From Polynucleobacter sp. MWH-UH19D (GTDB lineage: Bacteria; Pseudomonadota; Gammaproteobacteria; Burkholderiales; Burkholderiaceae), in NCBI RefSeq assembly GCF_040409795.1, contig NZ_CP099571.1:744001-808000 (forward strand): DNA of 64,000 bases, written 5' to 3'. Below are positions 9,270-18,637 of this stretch, one piece after another. Both the position numbers and the translations under genes were made by a program. Position 1 is the stretch's first letter; every line of letters starts with the position of its first letter. Under the pieces are notes generated by a model. The model was not told where the DNA came from, did not search any database, and saw nothing but the letters and a program-made list of their open reading frames with translations.

Positions 9270-9284
9270 GCACTTAAACAGTGC
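9270..9284 (+). promoter_or_regulatory. NtrC-type binding site upstream of glnA
   Basis: GCAC-TTAAACA-GTGC is an exact match to the GCAC-N7-GTGC core of enterobacterial NtrC enhancer sites. It lies about 130 bp before glnA, in a 205-bp gene-free region. The ntrB and ntrC genes follow glnA, which supports an autoregulatory site. I see no second full copy, although a half-site GTGC occurs in 'aaggtgcaaaatag' upstream. Confidence 0.55.
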
Positions 9285-9333
9285 AATAATGACTATTCCC
9301 CGTTGTTTGCTTCAGTAAATTACATACATCCGA

Positions 9334-9350
9334 GAGGCATGTTGCATGCC
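9334..9350 (+). promoter_or_regulatory. Palindrome / weak sigma-54-like element before glnA
   Basis: The sequence AGAGGCATGTTGCATGCC has GG and GC separated by exactly 10 bases (9336-9337 and 9348-9349), the hallmark spacing of a sigma-54 promoter, but the flanks match the consensus only moderately. The same bases form a perfect inverted repeat GGCATG-TTG-CATGCC (9336-9350), so a protein-binding palindrome or an mRNA hairpin is equally possible. Confidence 0.3.
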
Positions 9351-9414
9351 TGGAATAAACAAGGGTGTATGCCTTAGTTTTGAATTCCAAGTTTAGTTAA
9401 TAGAGGAGAGTTGC

Positions 9415-10830
9415 ATGACGAAAACCGTCGCTGATGTGATGAAGTTAGTTAAAGAGAAAGAATGTACTTTCGTTGATTTCCGCTTTGTAGACACAAAGGG
9501 TAAAGAGCAACATACAACTGTACCTATCTCTGCATTTGACGAAGATAAGTTTGAGAGCGGTCATGCATTTGACGGTTCTTCTATTGCTGGTTGGAAGGGT
9601 ATTGAAGCTTCTGACATGTTGTTGATGCCAGATCCAACAGCTGCGTATATTGACCCATTCTATGAAGAGCCAACTTTGGTTCTCACTTGTGATGTGATCG
9701 AGCCATCTGATGGCAAAGGTTACGACCGCGATCCACGTTCTATTGCTAAACGTGCTGAAGCCTACCTCAAGAGCTCTGGTTTAGGTGACGCTGCTTACTT
9801 TGGCCCAGAGCCAGAGTTCTTTATTTTTGATGGCGTTCGTTGGGGTGCCGACATGCAAGGTTGCTTCGTGAAGATTGATTCCGAAGAGGCTCCATGGTCT
9901 TCATCTAAAGAGATCGAAGGTGGTAATACTGGTCACCGCCCAGGCAAAAAGGGTGGTTACTTCCCAGTTGCTCCTGTGGATACATTCCAGGATATGCGTT
10001 CTGAAATGTGTTTGATTCTCGAATCATTGGGTATTCCAGTTGAAGTGCATCACCATGAAGTTGCTGGCCAAGGCCAAAACGAATTGGGTACAAAGTTCAG
10101 CACATTGGTACAACGCGCTGACTGGACTATCTGGCAAAAGTATGTAATTCAGAACGTTGCTCATGCTTATGGCAAGACTGCAACCTTTATGCCTAAGCCA
10201 GTAGTTGGCGATAACGGTTCTGGTATGCACGTTCACCAATCTGTTTGGAAGAATGGTGAGAACTTGTTTGCTGGTAACGGCTACGCAGGTCTGTCAGAGT
10301 TCGCTCTCTACTACATCGGCGGCATCATCAAGCACGCTCGTGCTTTGAACGCAATTACTAACCCAGGTACAAACTCATACAAGCGTTTGGTTCCAGGCTT
10401 TGAGGCTCCAGTGAAGTTGGCTTACTCTGCACGTAACCGTTCTGCTTCAATCCGTATTCCACACGTTGCGAATCCTAAGGGTCGTCGTATTGAGACTCGC
10501 TTCCCAGATCCATTGGCTAACCCATACTTGGCATTCTCTGCCTTGTTGATGGCTGGTTTGGATGGTGTACAGAACAAGATTCATCCAGGCGAAGCTGCGG
10601 ATAAGAACTTGTATGACTTGCCACCAGAAGAAGATGCAAAGATCCCAACCGTTTGCCACAGCTTAGATCAAGCTTTGGAAGCTTTGGACAAAGATCGTGA
10701 GTTCTTGACTCGTGGCGGTGTATTTACAAATTCAATGCTCGACGCATACATCGCGTTGAAGAATGAGGATGTCACACGTTTCCGTATGACTACTCATCCA
10801 GTTGAGTTTGATATGTACTACTCCCTGTAA
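9415..10830 (+). CDS. glnA: Glutamine synthetase, type I
   Basis: 471 residues, the normal GSI-beta length. It makes glutamine from glutamate, ammonia and ATP in the cytoplasm as a dodecamer. Visible signatures include [19 protein letters not shown], the metal/ATP loop [16 protein letters not shown] and the adenylylation loop NLYDLPPEE with Tyr400, so control by the GlnE adenylyltransferase is expected. A strong SD (GAGGAG) precedes the ATG. It is first in a glnA-ntrB-ntrC operon; codon use looks like that of a highly expressed gene (many TTG/GGT/AAG codons). Confidence 0.98.
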   Translation: MTKTVADVMKLVKEKECTFVDFRFVDTKGKEQHTTVPISAFDEDKFESGHAFDGSSIAGWKGIEASDMLLMPDPTAAYIDPFYEEPTLVLTCDVIEPSDGKGYDRDPRSIAKRAEAYLKSSGLGDAAYFGPEPEFFIFDGVRWGADMQGCFVKIDSEEAPWSSSKEIEGGNTGHRPGKKGGYFPVAPVDTFQDMRSEMCLILESLGIPVEVHHHEVAGQGQNELGTKFSTLVQRADWTIWQKYVIQNVAHAYGKTATFMPKPVVGDNGSGMHVHQSVWKNGENLFAGNGYAGLSEFALYYIGGIIKHARALNAITNPGTNSYKRLVPGFEAPVKLAYSARNRSASIRIPHVANPKGRRIETRFPDPLANPYLAFSALLMAGLDGVQNKIHPGEAADKNLYDLPPEEDAKIPTVCHSLDQALEALDKDREFLTRGGVFTNSMLDAYIALKNEDVTRFRMTTHPVEFDMYYSL

Positions 10831-10844
10831 GCGAAGGAGAGAAC

Positions 10845-11978
10845 TTGAGCGCAGGTTTGTTGCGCAATTCGTTCAAAGGAGCAGCTACGGCTGCTTCTTT
10901 TTTTCCGACATTGCTCGATCAGATGCCCAATGCCATCGTGGTTTTTGAGGCTGAGAACCAACAATTGGTTTATGTGAATCCCGCTGCAGAGTCTGCACTG
11001 GATCTCTCACGTAAGTCACTTGAAGGCCAATCTGTGCACGATTTGTTTGGTGACAATCAAGCTTTAAACGGCATGATTAATGACATTAAGCAAGGTCATG
11101 TGATGGCGCAACGCCAAGAGATGGTGTTGCACTCATTGCCTGGCAGTATTCATCAAGACTCTATTCCTGCGCATGTGGTAATTGCAGCTTTAGAGGATCC
11201 CACTTTGATCATGATGGAATGGTTTCCAATTGATCAGCAGTTGCGTAGTGAGCGCGATGAGCGTGTGACGCAACAAGTAGAAGCAAATAAGCAGTTAATG
11301 CGCAATTTAGCGCATGAGATTAAAAATCCCTTGGGAGGCATTCGGGGGGCGGCTCAGCTTTTAGAGTTTGAGTTACCTGAAAAGGGCTTACGTGAATACA
11401 CGCAGGTCATCATTAAAGAATCAGATCGCTTGCAAACATTAGTCGATCGATTACTGGCGCCACACCGTAAAGCGCACGCACTTGAGTCATTTAATGTGCA
11501 CGAAGCGCTAGAGCGAGTACGCAGTTTGGTTTTGGCAGAGTTTCCGAAAGGCTTGCGCATTATTCGTAACTATGACACCAGCTTGCCCGAGATTATGGGT
11601 GACCGTGAACAATTAATACAGGCGGTATTGAATATTGTTCACAACGCAGCTCAAGCACTCTCAGAAGAAATCAGTCAAGGCACTGCGCAAATAGAATTAA
11701 AAACCCGCGTAGCCCGTTCAGTCACTATTGCCAAGAAGCGCTACAAGTTGGCAATGGATTTACATGTCATTGATAACGGGCCGGGTATTCCAAGAGAAAT
11801 TATTGATCGCATCTTCTTCCCCCTAGTATCGGGACGCGAAGGCGGTAGCGGTTTGGGTCTTACCTTAGCGCAAACATTTGTGCAGCAACACCAAGGCTAT
11901 ATCGCTTGTGATAGCCGCCCTGGGCGCACCGATTTTCATATTCAAATTCCATACCGTAAGCGGGAGAAAGCATCATGA
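10845..11978 (+). CDS. ntrB: Nitrogen regulation sensor histidine kinase NtrB
   Basis: 377 residues. An N-terminal PAS domain (about 20-130) is followed by a HisKA domain with phospho-acceptor His157 in LAHEIKNPLGG, and a HATPase domain with N-box NIVHNAAQA, G1 DNGPGIP and G2 GGSGLGL. There are no membrane segments, as expected for cytoplasmic NtrB/GlnL, whose kinase/phosphatase balance is set by PII. The start is TTG at 10845, supported by a well-placed AAGGAGAG six bases upstream. It lies 14 bp after glnA and overlaps ntrC by 4 bp. Confidence 0.93.
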   Translation: MSAGLLRNSFKGAATAASFFPTLLDQMPNAIVVFEAENQQLVYVNPAAESALDLSRKSLEGQSVHDLFGDNQALNGMINDIKQGHVMAQRQEMVLHSLPGSIHQDSIPAHVVIAALEDPTLIMMEWFPIDQQLRSERDERVTQQVEANKQLMRNLAHEIKNPLGGIRGAAQLLEFELPEKGLREYTQVIIKESDRLQTLVDRLLAPHRKAHALESFNVHEALERVRSLVLAEFPKGLRIIRNYDTSLPEIMGDREQLIQAVLNIVHNAAQALSEEISQGTAQIELKTRVARSVTIAKKRYKLAMDLHVIDNGPGIPREIIDRIFFPLVSGREGGSGLGLTLAQTFVQQHQGYIACDSRPGRTDFHIQIPYRKREKAS

Positions 11979-13429
11979 AACCAGTCTGGATTGTCGACGA
12001 TGATCAATCTATTCGTTGGGTATTAGAAAAAGCATTGGCACGGGAAAATGTTCCGTTCAAGAGCTTTTCTAATCCGAATGATGTCCTCAATGCTTTGGAG
12101 AAAGAAGCTCCACAGGTATTGATTTCAGATATTCGGATGCCACGGGGCAACGGTTTGGATTTGTTGCAGCATGTCAAAGTGACGCATCCTCATTTGCCGG
12201 TGATCATCATGACAGCTTATTCAGATTTGGATTCGGCAGTCTCCTCATTTCAGGGCGGTGCATTTGAGTATCTGACAAAACCTTTTGATGTTGAGAAAGC
12301 AGTAGAGCTGATTCATCGGGCGGTAGAGCAAGGATTGCAAAGTGACTCGAATGCTAGAGAGGCTGCAGGCTGGAGACAAGATTCGACAGAAATCATTGGT
12401 CAAGCTCCTGCCATGCAAGAGCTATTTCGTGCAATTGGTCGTTTAGCCCAGTCACATGCAACCGTCTTAATTACTGGTGAATCTGGTTCTGGAAAAGAAT
12501 TAGTCGCTCAGGCTTTGCATCGACATAGTCCCCGTGCAAAAGGACCATTTGTATCGCTCAGTACTTCTGCCGTTCCAAAAGATCTGTTGGAATCTGAATT
12601 ATTTGGTCATGAGCGCGGTGCATTCCCTGGCGCACAGACATTGCGTCGTGGCCGCTTGGAGCAGGCTGATGGCGGGACATTATTTTTAGGAGAAATTGGC
12701 GATTTGCCATTTGATCTACAAACGCGTTTATTGCGAGTTTTGACGGATGGCCATTTCTATCGCATAGGTGGTCAAGATCCAATTAAGGCAAATGTGCGGA
12801 TCATTGCCTCAACCCATCAAAATCTTGAGCAAAGGGTAGCGGCAGGTTTATTCCGCGAAGATCTCATGCATCGCCTCAATGTCATTCGCTTACGGATGCC
12901 TCCCTTGCGCGAACGTTCTGAAGATATTCCTGCGCTTGCTAAACATTTCATGATGATTTGCGCAAAATCTTTAGGCGTAGAGCCGAAGAAACTTTCTGAT
13001 GAAGTGCTTAAGGAAATGACCGCAATGGCATTTCCAGGCAACGTGCGTCAACTTGAAAACCTTTGCCATTGGCTAACCGTCATGACACCTGCAAATGTAG
13101 TGGGTGTCGGTGATTTGCCTGCCGATACTATTTCGCAGTTAAGTGATCAGCCGATCCTGGTTCAGGGGGAATCATCGCCATCAAGTCACGGTGCTTCAAC
13201 GAAGATGGGTGCGGGTGATTGGGAGAGTGGTTTATCTCGCCTAGCGGTGAAGATGTTGCAAGATGGTGATGCGGCGGTATTTGATGCTTTAAATTCGCGC
13301 TTTGAAAAGGCAGTATTGCAGGCAGCCCTTGAGGTTACCCGTGGGCGTCGAGTTGAGGCAGCACAGCGACTGGGTATTGGGCGCAATACCATTACTCGTA
13401 AATTGCAAGAGCTCGGAATAGATGACTGA
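11975..13429 (+). CDS. ntrC: Nitrogen response regulator NtrC with altered AAA+ motifs
   Basis: 484 residues: receiver domain (phospho-acceptor Asp52 in ISDIRMP), AAA+ domain with Walker A GESGSGKE, arginine-finger region [10 protein letters not shown] and PPLRER, and a C-terminal Fis-type helix-turn-helix ([17 protein letters not shown]). Two normally invariant features are changed. The sigma-54-contact loop GAFTGA reads GAFPGA (residues 215-220, bases 12617-12634), and the Walker B 'FLDEIGD' reads 'FLGEIGD' (Gly239, bases 12689-12691). The reading frame is intact and its neighbours are normal, so this is not simple decay. Binding to NtrC sites should be kept, while ATP-driven sigma-54 activation should be impaired. 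It may act as a sigma-70 regulator, as the GAFTGA-less Rhodobacter capsulatus NtrC does. Confidence 0.92.
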   Translation: MKPVWIVDDDQSIRWVLEKALARENVPFKSFSNPNDVLNALEKEAPQVLISDIRMPRGNGLDLLQHVKVTHPHLPVIIMTAYSDLDSAVSSFQGGAFEYLTKPFDVEKAVELIHRAVEQGLQSDSNAREAAGWRQDSTEIIGQAPAMQELFRAIGRLAQSHATVLITGESGSGKELVAQALHRHSPRAKGPFVSLSTSAVPKDLLESELFGHERGAFPGAQTLRRGRLEQADGGTLFLGEIGDLPFDLQTRLLRVLTDGHFYRIGGQDPIKANVRIIASTHQNLEQRVAAGLFREDLMHRLNVIRLRMPPLRERSEDIPALAKHFMMICAKSLGVEPKKLSDEVLKEMTAMAFPGNVRQLENLCHWLTVMTPANVVGVGDLPADTISQLSDQPILVQGESSPSSHGASTKMGAGDWESGLSRLAVKMLQDGDAAVFDALNSRFEKAVLQAALEVTRGRRVEAAQRLGIGRNTITRKLQELGIDD

Positions 13430-14270
13430 TTCCATTCGGATTGCGGCGTGGAATGTGAACTCTTTAAAAGTTCGCCTTCCGCATCTACTGCGTTGGTTGC
13501 AAGATCAGGAGCAAAAGCAACAAGCGATTGATGCGATTTGTTTGCAAGAGCTTAAGCTAACAGATGATAAATACCCACATCAAGAGCTGGAGGCTGCAGG
13601 GTATCTCAGTCTTGCCGCAGGACAGAAAACCTACAATGGCGTAGCAATTATTGTGCGCAAAGCTGCTTTGGCACCCATTGCGAGTGATGCGAACACAACA
13701 TTTTTAAAACCTGTGCGTAATATGCCAAACTTTGAAGATGAGCAACAACGCATCTTGGCAGCAACTATTCCGTTTGCAGGCATGCCGCCGATACGTTTAG
13801 TGTCGGCATATTTTCCGAACGGCCAATCACCTGATAGTGAAAAGTTTGCTTACAAGCTCAATTGGTTAGGCTCCTTGCAGACTTGGTTGGAGTCAGAGCT
13901 CATACAAAATCCACGTTTAGCATTATTGGGCGACTTTAATATCGCACCTGCAGATGAGGACGTGCATGATCCTAAAGCTTGGGAAGGTCAGAATTTGGTT
14001 TCACCTCCTGAGAGAGATGCTTTTCAAGCTTTACTTGGACTTGGTTTGCATGATTCTTTCAGAATGTTTGAGCAGGCGCCCAAAACATACAGTTGGTGGG
14101 ACTATCGTATGATGGGCTTTCGTCGAAATGCAGGGCTGCGAATCGATCATATTCTGTTAAGTGAAGCGCTTAAAGAAAAATGTAGCGCCAGTATGGTAGA
14201 TAAAGAGCCAAGAGCTTGGGAGCAACCCTCTGATCATGCGCCAGTGATTGCACAAATCAAAAAGTCTTAG
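13422..14270 (+). CDS. xth: Exodeoxyribonuclease III family protein
   Basis: 282 residues of the exonuclease III/AP endonuclease fold. Visible motifs are AWNVNSLKVR at the N-terminus, CLQELKL with the metal-binding Glu, LLGDFNIAP, and RIDHILLS plus SDHAPV at the end. It removes abasic sites and 3' blocking groups in base excision repair. The ATG overlaps the ntrC stop by 8 bp, so it may be translated from the glnA operon transcript. Length fits bacterial Xth (about 260-280). Confidence 0.92.
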   Translation: MTDSIRIAAWNVNSLKVRLPHLLRWLQDQEQKQQAIDAICLQELKLTDDKYPHQELEAAGYLSLAAGQKTYNGVAIIVRKAALAPIASDANTTFLKPVRNMPNFEDEQQRILAATIPFAGMPPIRLVSAYFPNGQSPDSEKFAYKLNWLGSLQTWLESELIQNPRLALLGDFNIAPADEDVHDPKAWEGQNLVSPPERDAFQALLGLGLHDSFRMFEQAPKTYSWWDYRMMGFRRNAGLRIDHILLSEALKEKCSASMVDKEPRAWEQPSDHAPVIAQIKKS

Positions 14271-14295
14271 GTGCTAGGGTAGTCGGTAATAAGCC

Positions 14296-14904
14296 ATGGC
14301 CGCAATTTTGTATTCCTATCGTCGCTGTCCTTATGCAATGAGAGCGCGCATGGCATTAAAGTATGCCAGCATTGAAGTGGAAATACGCGAAATCTCATTG
14401 CGAGATAAGCCGGCATCTATGTTACAAATTTCACCCAAAGGGACGGTACCCGTTCTACAGCTTGGTGATCTCGTTATAGAGCAAAGCGTTGAGATTATGC
14501 ATTGGGCTCTTGAGCAGTCCGATCCCGATGGTTGGCTAACAGTAGATCAGCAGTTAGCCAATGACTGGCTAAATACCAACGATGGCCCATTTAAGAACTT
14601 ACTGGATCAATATAAATACCCGAATCGCCATCCCGAGCTCAATCCACAAGAAGTTCTCGATAGTGCTGTTGCCTTGATGCTCGATCCCATGGAAACGGCG
14701 CTAAGTAAGCAAGCTTTTTTAATGGGTGAGCATCTTAGTTGGATCGATGTTGCAATCTTTCCTTTTATTCGACAGTTTTCTATGGTGAATTTGGAGCAAT
14801 TTGAGGCATTACCATTGCCAAAATTAAAGCACTGGCTTGCCAAGCGACTGGAATCAAAGCTATTTCAGTCGGTGATGTATAAATACCCTGTTTGGGTTGG
14901 ATAA
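14296..14904 (+). CDS. Glutathione S-transferase / glutaredoxin-2-like protein
   Basis: 202 residues. The N-terminal thioredoxin-like domain starts ILYSYRRCPYAMRARMAL and includes the cis-Pro region GTVPVLQLG and the glutathione gamma-glutamyl motif EQSVEIM; a helical C-terminal domain follows. The CPYA motif (one Cys) recalls E. coli glutaredoxin 2 (CPYC) with the second Cys lost, so a monothiol redox or transferase reaction is likely. The substrate is unknown. It lies 25 bp after xth and ends convergent with prlC. Confidence 0.8.
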   Translation: MAAILYSYRRCPYAMRARMALKYASIEVEIREISLRDKPASMLQISPKGTVPVLQLGDLVIEQSVEIMHWALEQSDPDGWLTVDQQLANDWLNTNDGPFKNLLDQYKYPNRHPELNPQEVLDSAVALMLDPMETALSKQAFLMGEHLSWIDVAIFPFIRQFSMVNLEQFEALPLPKLKHWLAKRLESKLFQSVMYKYPVWVG

Positions 14905-14934
14905 TCGACCGACTGATTGATATCCAAATCTAGC

Positions 14935-17064
14935 TTAAGCAAGACCTCCATGACGCAAGAGTGCATCAATACTTGGCTCGCGACCACGAAATGCTTTAAA
15001 GGACTCTGCAGCAGGGCGACTGCCACCCACCTCTAGAATTTCTTCGCGATAACGTGCGCCAGTGACGGGATCGAGAACAGAGCCCGTGAGTTTCGCAGCC
15101 TCTTCGAATGCGGAGTACGCATCAGCAGATAAAACTTCTGCCCATTTGTAGCTGTAATAACCCGCAGCATAGCCTCCTGCAAAGATGTGGCTGAATGTAT
15201 TAATCCATCGCGAAATCTCTGGTTGCGCAATCACATTGAATTCTTCAGCGATTTCACGGGAGAGATCTAAGACTGCTTGACCTTCTGCATTTTTTGCATC
15301 AAAGCGTGAGTGCAGCCTCCAATCAGTCAATGACATCACGATCTGCCGTAAGGTCATCCAGCCATTTTGGAAATTCTTGGCAGCTAACATTTTGTCAAAC
15401 AGCTCACGCGGTAAGGGCTTACCAGTTTCAATATGAGATGTCATCTTTTCCAAGACTTCCCATTCCCAGCAGAAGTTTTCCATAAACTGGCTTGGCAATT
15501 CAACGGCATCCCATTCCACGCCATTGATGCCAGATACCCCTAAGGCACTCACTTGAGTTAAGAGATGGTGTAAGCCATGACCACTTTCATGAAAGAGAGT
15601 GATGACATCATCATGGGTAATGGTGGGTTGACGTAGGACGCCATCAACCTTTACAGGCGGTGCAAAGTTGCAAACTAAATATGCAACCGGAATCTGAATT
15701 TCACCATTAGGTAATTCTCTACGACCGCGCGCATCATCCATCCAGGCGCCGCCACGCTTGCCATTACGAGCATAAGGATCTAAATAGAAATACGCACGCA
15801 ATTTGCCGGATAAATCTTTTACGGCAAACGATTGCACATCCGCGTGCCAAGTTGGCAAGTTAGCCGACTCAATCTTGACGTTAAATAAAGTTTGAATGAG
15901 ACCAAACAGTCCTTCCAATACCTTGGGTAGAGGAAAGTATTGCTTTAATTCATTTTCAGAAAAGGCATAACGAGATTGCTTCAAGCGCTCAGAAACAAAT
16001 GCGATATCCCAAGGCTGAACGCCATCTGGTATGCCAAGTTCATTTTTGGCAAATGCGCAAAGTTCATCCCAGTCGCGTTTGGCAAATGGTTTGGATTTGA
16101 TGGCAAAGTCGGTCAAGAAGCGATCAACCTCCTCAACGGTGTTGGCCATTTTGGGCGCAAGGCTCAGTGCAGCAAAATTGGCAAAACCCAACATGCGAGC
16201 TTCTTCATCGCGTAGACGTAGCTGCTCGAGCATATTTTGTGTGTTATCCCAATCTAATTTGCCCTTACCGTATTGAGGCGCCAGCTCAGAAGAGCGGGTG
16301 ATGTATGCCTCATACATCAGGCGACGTAAAGCCCGATTTTCTGAATACTGCATGATTGGGTAATAAGATGGAAAGTGCAAAGTAAATGCCCAACCTTTTA
16401 AACCTTTTTGTTCAGCAGTATCGGCGGCGGCTGCCTTTACATCATCAGGTAGGCCGACTAATTCAGATTCATCGTTAATCAGATGAACAAAGTGATCGGT
16501 CGCATCTAAAACGTGATCTGAGAATGCTTTACCCAAAATTGCTTGTTCATCCTGAATTTGAGCAAAGCGGGGTTTATCCGCATCGCTTAACTCTGCACCA
16601 CCAAGGCGAAAGTCTCTAAGGGAGTTCTCAATCACTTTTTTCTGTGCACGATTAAGCTTGGCAAACTCAGGGCTTTTGCTAAGTGCTTTGAACTTTTGAT
16701 ACAGTGCCAAATTTTGTCCAAGACTAGAGAAGAAGGCGGTTACCTCTGGCAGCATTGCGCCATAGGCTGCTCGAAGCTCGGGGGTATCCGCAACGCTGTT
16801 GAGATGTGAGATGACCCCCCATGATCTGCCAAGTGCTTCGGTAGCATCTTCCAATGGTTCGGCTAATTGATTCCAGGTGGCAGGCGTATCAGGGTCGGTT
16901 GCAAGATCAACGGCGGATTGAGCACGCTTCAATAAGAACTCAATCGCCGGGGTAATGTGTTCAGGTTTTACTTCGGAATACGAAGCAATTCCTCGGCCAA
17001 AGTTCAGCAGAGGATTGTTTTGTAATTCAGGGCTTAGTGCAGTTTGAGGGGATGATGTATTCAT
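14935..17064 (-). CDS. prlC: Oligopeptidase A (M3 metallopeptidase)
   Basis: 709 residues, close to the E. coli OpdA/PrlC length. The zinc motif HESGH is present in LFHESGHGLHHLL, followed by the conserved GVSGINGVEWDAVELPSQFMENFCWE block, so the third ligand is expected in EWDAVELPSQ. It is a cytoplasmic enzyme that degrades short peptides, including cleaved signal peptides. It lies 18 bp downstream of folD on the same strand and is probably co-transcribed with it. Confidence 0.95.
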   Translation of the reverse strand: MNTSSPQTALSPELQNNPLLNFGRGIASYSEVKPEHITPAIEFLLKRAQSAVDLATDPDTPATWNQLAEPLEDATEALGRSWGVISHLNSVADTPELRAAYGAMLPEVTAFFSSLGQNLALYQKFKALSKSPEFAKLNRAQKKVIENSLRDFRLGGAELSDADKPRFAQIQDEQAILGKAFSDHVLDATDHFVHLINDESELVGLPDDVKAAAADTAEQKGLKGWAFTLHFPSYYPIMQYSENRALRRLMYEAYITRSSELAPQYGKGKLDWDNTQNMLEQLRLRDEEARMLGFANFAALSLAPKMANTVEEVDRFLTDFAIKSKPFAKRDWDELCAFAKNELGIPDGVQPWDIAFVSERLKQSRYAFSENELKQYFPLPKVLEGLFGLIQTLFNVKIESANLPTWHADVQSFAVKDLSGKLRAYFYLDPYARNGKRGGAWMDDARGRRELPNGEIQIPVAYLVCNFAPPVKVDGVLRQPTITHDDVITLFHESGHGLHHLLTQVSALGVSGINGVEWDAVELPSQFMENFCWEWEVLEKMTSHIETGKPLPRELFDKMLAAKNFQNGWMTLRQIVMSLTDWRLHSRFDAKNAEGQAVLDLSREIAEEFNVIAQPEISRWINTFSHIFAGGYAAGYYSYKWAEVLSADAYSAFEEAAKLTGSVLDPVTGARYREEILEVGGSRPAAESFKAFRGREPSIDALLRHGGLA

Positions 17065-17082
17065 CCCTCTAGCTTAACGGAT

Positions 17083-17937
17083 CTAAGGCTTTGCTGCTTT
17101 TTCTGCTGCTTCTAAAGTGTTCATTAAGAGCATAGTGATTGTCATGGGGCCGACACCACCGGGAACAGGGGTAATCCAACCTGCTCTATATTTAGCCGCA
17201 TCGAAATCAACATCGCCACAGAGCTTACCATCTGGAAGGCGATTAATGCCAACGTCAATTACTACTGCGCCATTCTTAACCATGTCACCAGAAATCATTT
17301 TTGGTTTACCAGTGGCAACGACAAGAATATCGGCGTCTTGAGTGTGGTGAGCGAGATCGCGCGTTTTGCTATTGCAAATCGTAACGGTAGCGCCTGCCTG
17401 AAGTAATAGCATGGCCATTGGCTTGCCGACAATATTCGATGCGCCAACGATGACAGCGCGAGTCCCCCGAATAGGGTAGTCAATACTTTCTAAAATTTTC
17501 ATGCAACCGTATGGTGTGCAAGGCTTAAATTCTGGTTGCCCCACCATGAGCGCGCCTGCATTAGCAACGTGAAAGCCGTCCACATCTTTTTCAGGTGCGA
17601 TTGCTTCTAGTACGCGTTCAGCGGCAATATGCTCTGGCAGAGGCAGTTGTACCAAGATGCCATGAATAGCAGGGTCGGCATTGAGCGTTGCGATGCGCGC
17701 CAACAACTCTTGTTCGCCGAGATCGGCTGAATAGCGCTCAAGCACTGAATGAAAGCCCACATCTTCACAGGCTTTCACTTTATTGCGGACATAGACTTGG
17801 CTAGCAGGATTATCACCAACAACAATGACCGCTAGACCAGGGCGCACACCTTTGGCAGTGACAATGGCGCCGCGGGCAGCAATTTCAGTGCGAAGTTTTT
17901 TGGAGAGTGCGTTTCCGTCGAGTAGTTGGGCCGGCAT
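17083..17937 (-). CDS. folD: Bifunctional methylenetetrahydrofolate dehydrogenase/cyclohydrolase FolD
   Basis: 284 residues, the normal FolD length. Motifs include [19 protein letters not shown] (with the catalytic Lys), [30 protein letters not shown], and the NADP-binding [14 protein letters not shown]. It interconverts methylene-, methenyl- and formyl-tetrahydrofolate for one-carbon supply in the cytoplasm. It lies 18 bp downstream of the response regulator gene, in the same minus-strand unit. Confidence 0.97.
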   Translation of the reverse strand: MPAQLLDGNALSKKLRTEIAARGAIVTAKGVRPGLAVIVVGDNPASQVYVRNKVKACEDVGFHSVLERYSADLGEQELLARIATLNADPAIHGILVQLPLPEHIAAERVLEAIAPEKDVDGFHVANAGALMVGQPEFKPCTPYGCMKILESIDYPIRGTRAVIVGASNIVGKPMAMLLLQAGATVTICNSKTRDLAHHTQDADILVVATGKPKMISGDMVKNGAVVIDVGINRLPDGKLCGDVDFDAAKYRAGWITPVPGGVGPMTITMLLMNTLEAAEKAAKP

Positions 17938-17955
17938 TACGAGTCGAACTAAAAA

Positions 17956-18603
17956 TTAATTGGGTTGTGGGTCAGAGAGCGCAAGACGCAATAGATCAGC
18001 TACGGTGTTGACGTTAAGCTTTTCCATAATGTTGGCGCGGTGGGCTTCAACTGTTTTGATAGAGATGCCAAGATCATCGGCAATCTGTTTATTCAAACGG
18101 CCAGCAACAATACGTTCTAGCACTTGACGCTCACGACCAGTCAGTTTACTGAGCAAGCTCTGAGTAATTTTGCGTTGGCTAGCTTGTGAATAGTCCACGC
18201 GTGCTTTTGCCAACATGCGATCAACAAGTCCACACAGATCGTTTTCTTTAAATGGTTTTTCAATGAAATCAACTGCACCTCGTTTCATTGTCGATACCGC
18301 CATGGAAACATCGCCATGACCAGTAATGAATGCAACAGGCATTGGTAGATTTTCGCTAATTAAGCGCTCTTGTAATTCAAGACCAGACATACCAGGCATA
18401 CGCACATCAAGAATGGCGCAAGAGATGGTGGACTTATCAGTACTTTGCAGTGATTGCAAGAAACGTTCTGCACTCGCATGGCAGCGAACCACATAACCAT
18501 TGCTCTCTAATAGCCATGTTAGAGAATCACGAACGGCTTCATCATCATCGACGACATAGACAACTTCAGCCTGGTTGGGTTTAGTGTTGGCGCTTAAGTT
18601 CAT
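17956..18603 (-). CDS. FixJ/TtrR-type response regulator
   Basis: About 215 residues from ATG 18603. A receiver domain (VVYVVDDDEAVRDSL, phospho-acceptor Asp66 in ILDVRMPG, Lys in IEKPF) is followed by a LuxR/FixJ-type helix-turn-helix (LTGRERQVLERIVAGRLNKQIADDL). It is a DNA-binding transcription factor paired with the PAS kinase immediately upstream. In-frame starts at ATG 18645 and GTG 18651 would overlap the kinase stop and add up to 16 residues; I prefer 18603 because the conserved domain begins just after it. Its targets are unknown; the divergent aceE operon is a candidate from position. Confidence 0.88.
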   Translation of the reverse strand: MNLSANTKPNQAEVVYVVDDDEAVRDSLTWLLESNGYVVRCHASAERFLQSLQSTDKSTISCAILDVRMPGMSGLELQERLISENLPMPVAFITGHGDVSMAVSTMKRGAVDFIEKPFKENDLCGLVDRMLAKARVDYSQASQRKITQSLLSKLTGRERQVLERIVAGRLNKQIADDLGISIKTVEAHRANIMEKLNVNTVADLLRLALSDPQPN

Positions 18604-18637
18604 AACGGGTCTCACAAATAAATCAGTAGTACGGCAG

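Noticed and set aside
14897-14927. Inverted repeat TTGGATA-N17-TATCCAA between the GST gene and prlC
   Set aside because: Seven-bp arms with a long loop and no T-run; it sits between convergent genes and may be a weak transcript end, but the evidence is too thin.
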